Below are positions 61,475 through 64,000 of a stretch of DNA of 64,000 bases, one piece after another. The DNA comes from Paenibacillus wynnii (GTDB taxonomy: Bacteria > Bacillota > Bacilli > Paenibacillales > Paenibacillaceae), in the NCBI RefSeq assembly GCF_000757885.1, contig NZ_JQCR01000003.1, positions 1,054,001-1,118,000 of the forward strand, written 5' to 3'. The notes below the pieces were generated by a model. That model had not been told where the DNA came from, searched no databases, and worked only from the letters and a program-made list of their open reading frames with translations. Numbering within the stretch: the first letter of the stretch is position 1; each line of letters starts with the position of its first letter. A program made the position numbers and the translations under genes.

Positions 61475-62919
61475 TTCTTAGCTTGTCTCCTTTGCTTCCC
61501 TTTGGAATAGGCAGTGCTTCGTTTCTTCATCCAGGGAGATGGGACACGCAGTAAGGTATCCTTCCAATCCTGGAGGACGAGTGGAGCGATCGGCTGTAAA
61601 TACGGAGTTCCGAATGACTTCAGATTCGCTAGATGTCCATAAATAATAAAGACGGCGGCGAACACACCGATTAACCCCATGGTTCCACCCAAGATCAATA
61701 GACCAAATCTTAATAATCTTGAGGTCAAACCGAGTTCCATGTGCGGAATAATATAGGAGGCAATTCCAGTAATGGATACCACAATTACCATGGGAGCAGA
61801 TACAATACCTGCCTGCACTGCGGCTTGGCCAATAACGATACCGCCAATGATTGAGATGGTCTGTCCGACAGGCTTGGGGATCCGCGTTCCAGCCTCCCTA
61901 ATGGCTTCAAAGGTGAGCTCCATCAATAAGGCCTCAGTCAACGCTGAGAAAGGAATATTTTCACGTGCGGCTGCGATGGTTACTAATAGGTTGTACGGAA
62001 TAATTTCAGAATGAAATGTGGTAATCGCTATATAGAGGGATGGTAGAGTTGTAGAGAGAATGGAGAAAAACAGACGTAGGATACGAATCCAGCTTCCAGC
62101 ATAGGGGCTCTGGTAGTAATCCTCTGAGGACTGCAGCAGTGAAAAAAAGGTCGCAGGTGCAAGCAGTGCTGAAGGCGTACCATCCGTCAATATGCCAATC
62201 CGCCCTTCCATTAAAGAAGCGGCAACAGAATCAGGTCGCTCCGTATATTGAAATATGGGAAAAGGAGTGGGTTTGTTTGTTTTCAAATGCTCCGCCAGAT
62301 AACTGCTTCCCAGAATCCCGTCAATCGAGATGTTCTTCAGCTTTTCATCAATATCAGCCAAAACCTCCGGTTTATGTAAACCTTCAATATAGACAACATA
62401 TACATCTGTTTTTGTGTATTTGCCAATGGTATAAAGCTTAATCTTTAAATCCGGGTGCTTGATCTTATGACGAAGCAGGGATAGATTACTTTGAATATCC
62501 TCAATAAAAGCCTCCTGGGGGCCAATGACTACTAATTCATTCTTGGATTCAGAAATGGCTCTTTTTTGATACTGCGTTAGTTTAAAATAATATAGAAAAG
62601 GAAGTCCTTCAATATATAGAACCACATTACCAGCTACAACAAGATCGATTGCTTCTGCCAGATCAAAAGCTTTAATGGAAGGGAGTGGAAATACTGACTC
62701 TCTATCTAGACGCTCCAAAAAAACCGGCCAATTAGAATTATTAGAATTTGCTTCTGCTTGAAGCGGTAAGCTAATGAAGTTCTGTACGCTCTGATTTTCT
62801 ACAATGGAAGGAATGTACATTAGCATACAAGTATGACCATGAACACGAATGGACTGATTTACTGCATCCGTACAGTCCGTGAGTTGCTCCTTGATACGAT
62901 CCAATATCCTGTCAGTCAT
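61471..62919 (-). CDS. Spore germination protein GerA family (subunit A)
   Basis: The 482-residue protein has an N-terminal soluble domain (RVHGHTCMLMYIPSIV, then EGRIGILTDGTPSALLAPAT) and a C-terminal block of five or six helices (FSALTEALLMELTFEAIREA, then RIPKPVGQTISIIGGIVIGQ). It forms the channel-like subunit of a germinant receptor. ATG 62919 is chosen because GGAGGTGAG lies just before it. An in-frame TTG at 62934 overlaps that site. Confidence 0.92.
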   Translation of the reverse strand: MTDRILDRIKEQLTDCTDAVNQSIRVHGHTCMLMYIPSIVENQSVQNFISLPLQAEANSNNSNWPVFLERLDRESVFPLPSIKAFDLAEAIDLVVAGNVVLYIEGLPFLYYFKLTQYQKRAISESKNELVVIGPQEAFIEDIQSNLSLLRHKIKHPDLKIKLYTIGKYTKTDVYVVYIEGLHKPEVLADIDEKLKNISIDGILGSSYLAEHLKTNKPTPFPIFQYTERPDSVAASLMEGRIGILTDGTPSALLAPATFFSLLQSSEDYYQSPYAGSWIRILRLFFSILSTTLPSLYIAITTFHSEIIPYNLLVTIAAARENIPFSALTEALLMELTFEAIREAGTRIPKPVGQTISIIGGIVIGQAAVQAGIVSAPMVIVVSITGIASYIIPHMELGLTSRLLRFGLLILGGTMGLIGVFAAVFIIYGHLANLKSFGTPYLQPIAPLVLQDWKDTLLRVPSPWMKKRSTAYSKGKQRRQAKK

Positions 62920-62939
62920 GCTGCTCACCTCCAATAAGA

Positions 62940-63291
62940 AAACTGTGAAGTGATCTTATTTTGCCATTTATTGTCTGAATTATGTAAACAGGTTAAAAAA
63001 TAGCCACACACTGTCACGCTAGACAGCATTCAACGCATTCTGGAAGAGGTACTTAGAGGGATATTGGTGGAGAGCGTATTCTATTGGGGGCGAGCGTATT
63101 TTGGTGGACAGTGAAGCCTCTATTTACTGAAATCAACGATTACCAAAATGTATGCGGACTGTGTGGACGTTAATGGTTCCAATACCGTGGTTTATAATGC
63201 TTTTACAGTGTAATAGTGGCTCTGGTGTCCCCATACTCTCCCAAAAGGCCGTATTTGTAGAAATAGCGTCTGTACAGTCCGTATGTGCAAC
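62940..63291. other. Intergenic region of about 350 bp
   Basis: No credible gene is seen. The plus-strand frame at 63152-63403 lacks a ribosome site and runs through the terminator and into the reductase gene. Near-repeats GAGAGCGTATTCTATTGG and GCGAGCGTATTTTGGTGG at about 63071-63111 may be a small dispersed repeat. The promoter of the ger operon should lie near its left end. Confidence 0.45.
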
Positions 63292-63324
63292 AAGCCAGCC
63301 TCCGAATTATCAGAGACTGGCTAG
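63292..63324 (-). terminator. Terminator of the aldo/keto reductase gene
   Basis: On the minus strand AGCCAGTCTCTG and CGGAGGCTGGCT pair around AT-rich bases and are followed by TGTTG. The T run is short. Confidence 0.55.
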
Positions 63325-63346
63325 TTTATGTTTACGATTCATCTAC

Positions 63347-64000
63347 TTAATTTCTAAAATCAAGCCCGCCCAATACCGGATGCGGAACATAAGGTTCTTC
63401 TAACCGGTGGAGTTCTTCTGGACTTAGTCGAACAGAAACAGCGGAGGCAGCATCTTCTAAATGATACATCTTAGTCGCTCCGATTATAGGGGCCGAAACC
63501 GGCTGCTTCTGAAGGACCCAAGCAAGTGCCACCTGTGCACGTGGAATGCCTCGCTCTTCGGCAATTTGTTTAACACGCAGGGCGACAATACGGTCTGCCT
63601 CCTCCGTTTGTGAATAGAGTTGCTTTGCAAATTGGTCTGTCTCCGAACGTAAACTGCTTTCCTCCCAATCACGGGTTAAACGACCTCGAGCAAGCGGACT
63701 CCAAGGAATCACACCGATACCTTCTTCTTTACACAGTGGCAGCATTTCGCGTTCCTCCTCCCGATAGAGAAGATTTAGATAATTCTGCATAGAAATAAAT
63801 CGAGTCCAGCCATGGCGCTCGGAAGTATTCAGCGCTTTCAGAAATTGCCAAGCATACATGGAGGAAGCTCCGATATAGCGAGCCTTTCCGGCTTTAACTA
63901 CATCATGAAGGGCCTCCATCGTCTCTTCGATTGGCGTTTCACTATCCCAGCGGTGGATTTGGTACAAATCTACATAATCGGTACCGAGCCGTTTAAGGCT
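63347..64000 (-). CDS. Aldo/keto reductase (N-terminus outside the window)
   Basis: The frame runs off the right edge, with in-frame codons for RLGTDYVDLYQIHRWD at 64000-63947. This is the YajO/Tas-type branch of the AKR superfamily, with GVIPWSPLARGRLTRDW and PIIGATKMYHLEDA forming the NADPH-binding end. About 217 C-terminal residues are present, ending VPHPVLGGLDFRN. The catalytic Tyr and Lys lie outside the window, but the active-site His is in YQIHRW. Confidence 0.88.
   Translation of the reverse strand, partial: SLKRLGTDYVDLYQIHRWDSETPIEETMEALHDVVKAGKARYIGASSMYAWQFLKALNTSERHGWTRFISMQNYLNLLYREEEREMLPLCKEEGIGVIPWSPLARGRLTRDWEESSLRSETDQFAKQLYSQTEEADRIVALRVKQIAEERGIPRAQVALAWVLQKQPVSAPIIGATKMYHLEDAASAVSVRLSPEELHRLEEPYVPHPVLGGLDFRN

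Noticed and set aside
63152..63403. 83-residue plus-strand frame
   Set aside because: It lacks a ribosome site, crosses a terminator and overlaps the reductase gene in antisense.

Overview
This window looks like a chromosomal segment of a spore-forming, low-to-moderate GC member of the Bacillota, most probably Paenibacillus. The evidence is strong AGGAGG-type ribosome sites, a ger(A-C-B) spore-germination operon, secreted GH87 and GH42 glycoside hydrolases, a CcpA cre box, HssRS/HrtBA haem-stress genes and VanZ. No rRNA, tRNA, CRISPR array, intact insertion sequence or prophage was seen. Both ends cut through genes: an FtsX-type ABC permease on the left and an aldo/keto reductase on the right.

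Layout. 1-4.1 kb: ABC permease and VanZ protein. 4.2-9.6 kb: an AT-rich gene graveyard. It holds a frameshifted Imm11-type immunity gene, an M4 metallopeptidase remnant joined to the tail of another gene, an orphan MazG-like gene, a possible toxin-tail/immunity pair, a GNAT gene, and a decayed MerR/mercury-type operon whose operator is still perfectly palindromic. 9.7-10.5 kb appears empty. 10.5-16.5 kb: a multidomain alpha-1,3-glucanase (GH87) with a predicted cre site, a TetR/MFS efflux pair with an obvious operator, and two tandem DUF606 transporters behind a perfect palindrome. 16.6-21.7 kb: phosphodiester glycosidase, DUF1796 protein, glycosyltransferase and a two-component system. 21.8-27.9 kb: a sugar or cyclitol catabolic cluster of three Gfo/Idh/MocA dehydrogenases and a TIM-barrel isomerase, facing an AraC regulator and a fructuronate-reductase-like SDR.

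27.9-38.9 kb: DinB, a WYL regulator, a zinc-ribbon protein with a nucleoside-deoxyribosyltransferase/TIR-like domain, a YeiH/LysR pair, a five-gene operon of small membrane proteins, a kinase-like ATPase (frameshifted), APH and RidA, a possible group II intron fragment, and an MFS/LysR pair. 38.9-49.8 kb is a metal, haem and anion stress region. It has hssRS-hrtBA with an HssR box, a fluoride riboswitch with its own promoter and terminator in front of a CLC-F type antiporter, a secreted repeat protein, a metallophosphoesterase, a beta-propeller protein, a predicted Mn2+ exporter and a ferritin. 49.9-54.3 kb: a NagZ-like lipoprotein and a GH42 beta-galactosidase with its AraC regulator. 54.3-64 kb: a dispersed-repeat-like element, AzlCD, a MoxR-DUF58-DUF4129 operon, the germination operon and the partial aldo/keto reductase.

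The best-supported regulatory discoveries are the fluoride riboswitch at 44302-44351 with a textbook promoter, and the HssR direct repeat at 40826-40845. The least explained objects are the zinc-ribbon/TIR-like protein at 29.5-30.4 kb, the two-repeat secreted protein at 44.4 kb, and the toxin and immunity debris at 4.2-7.7 kb.
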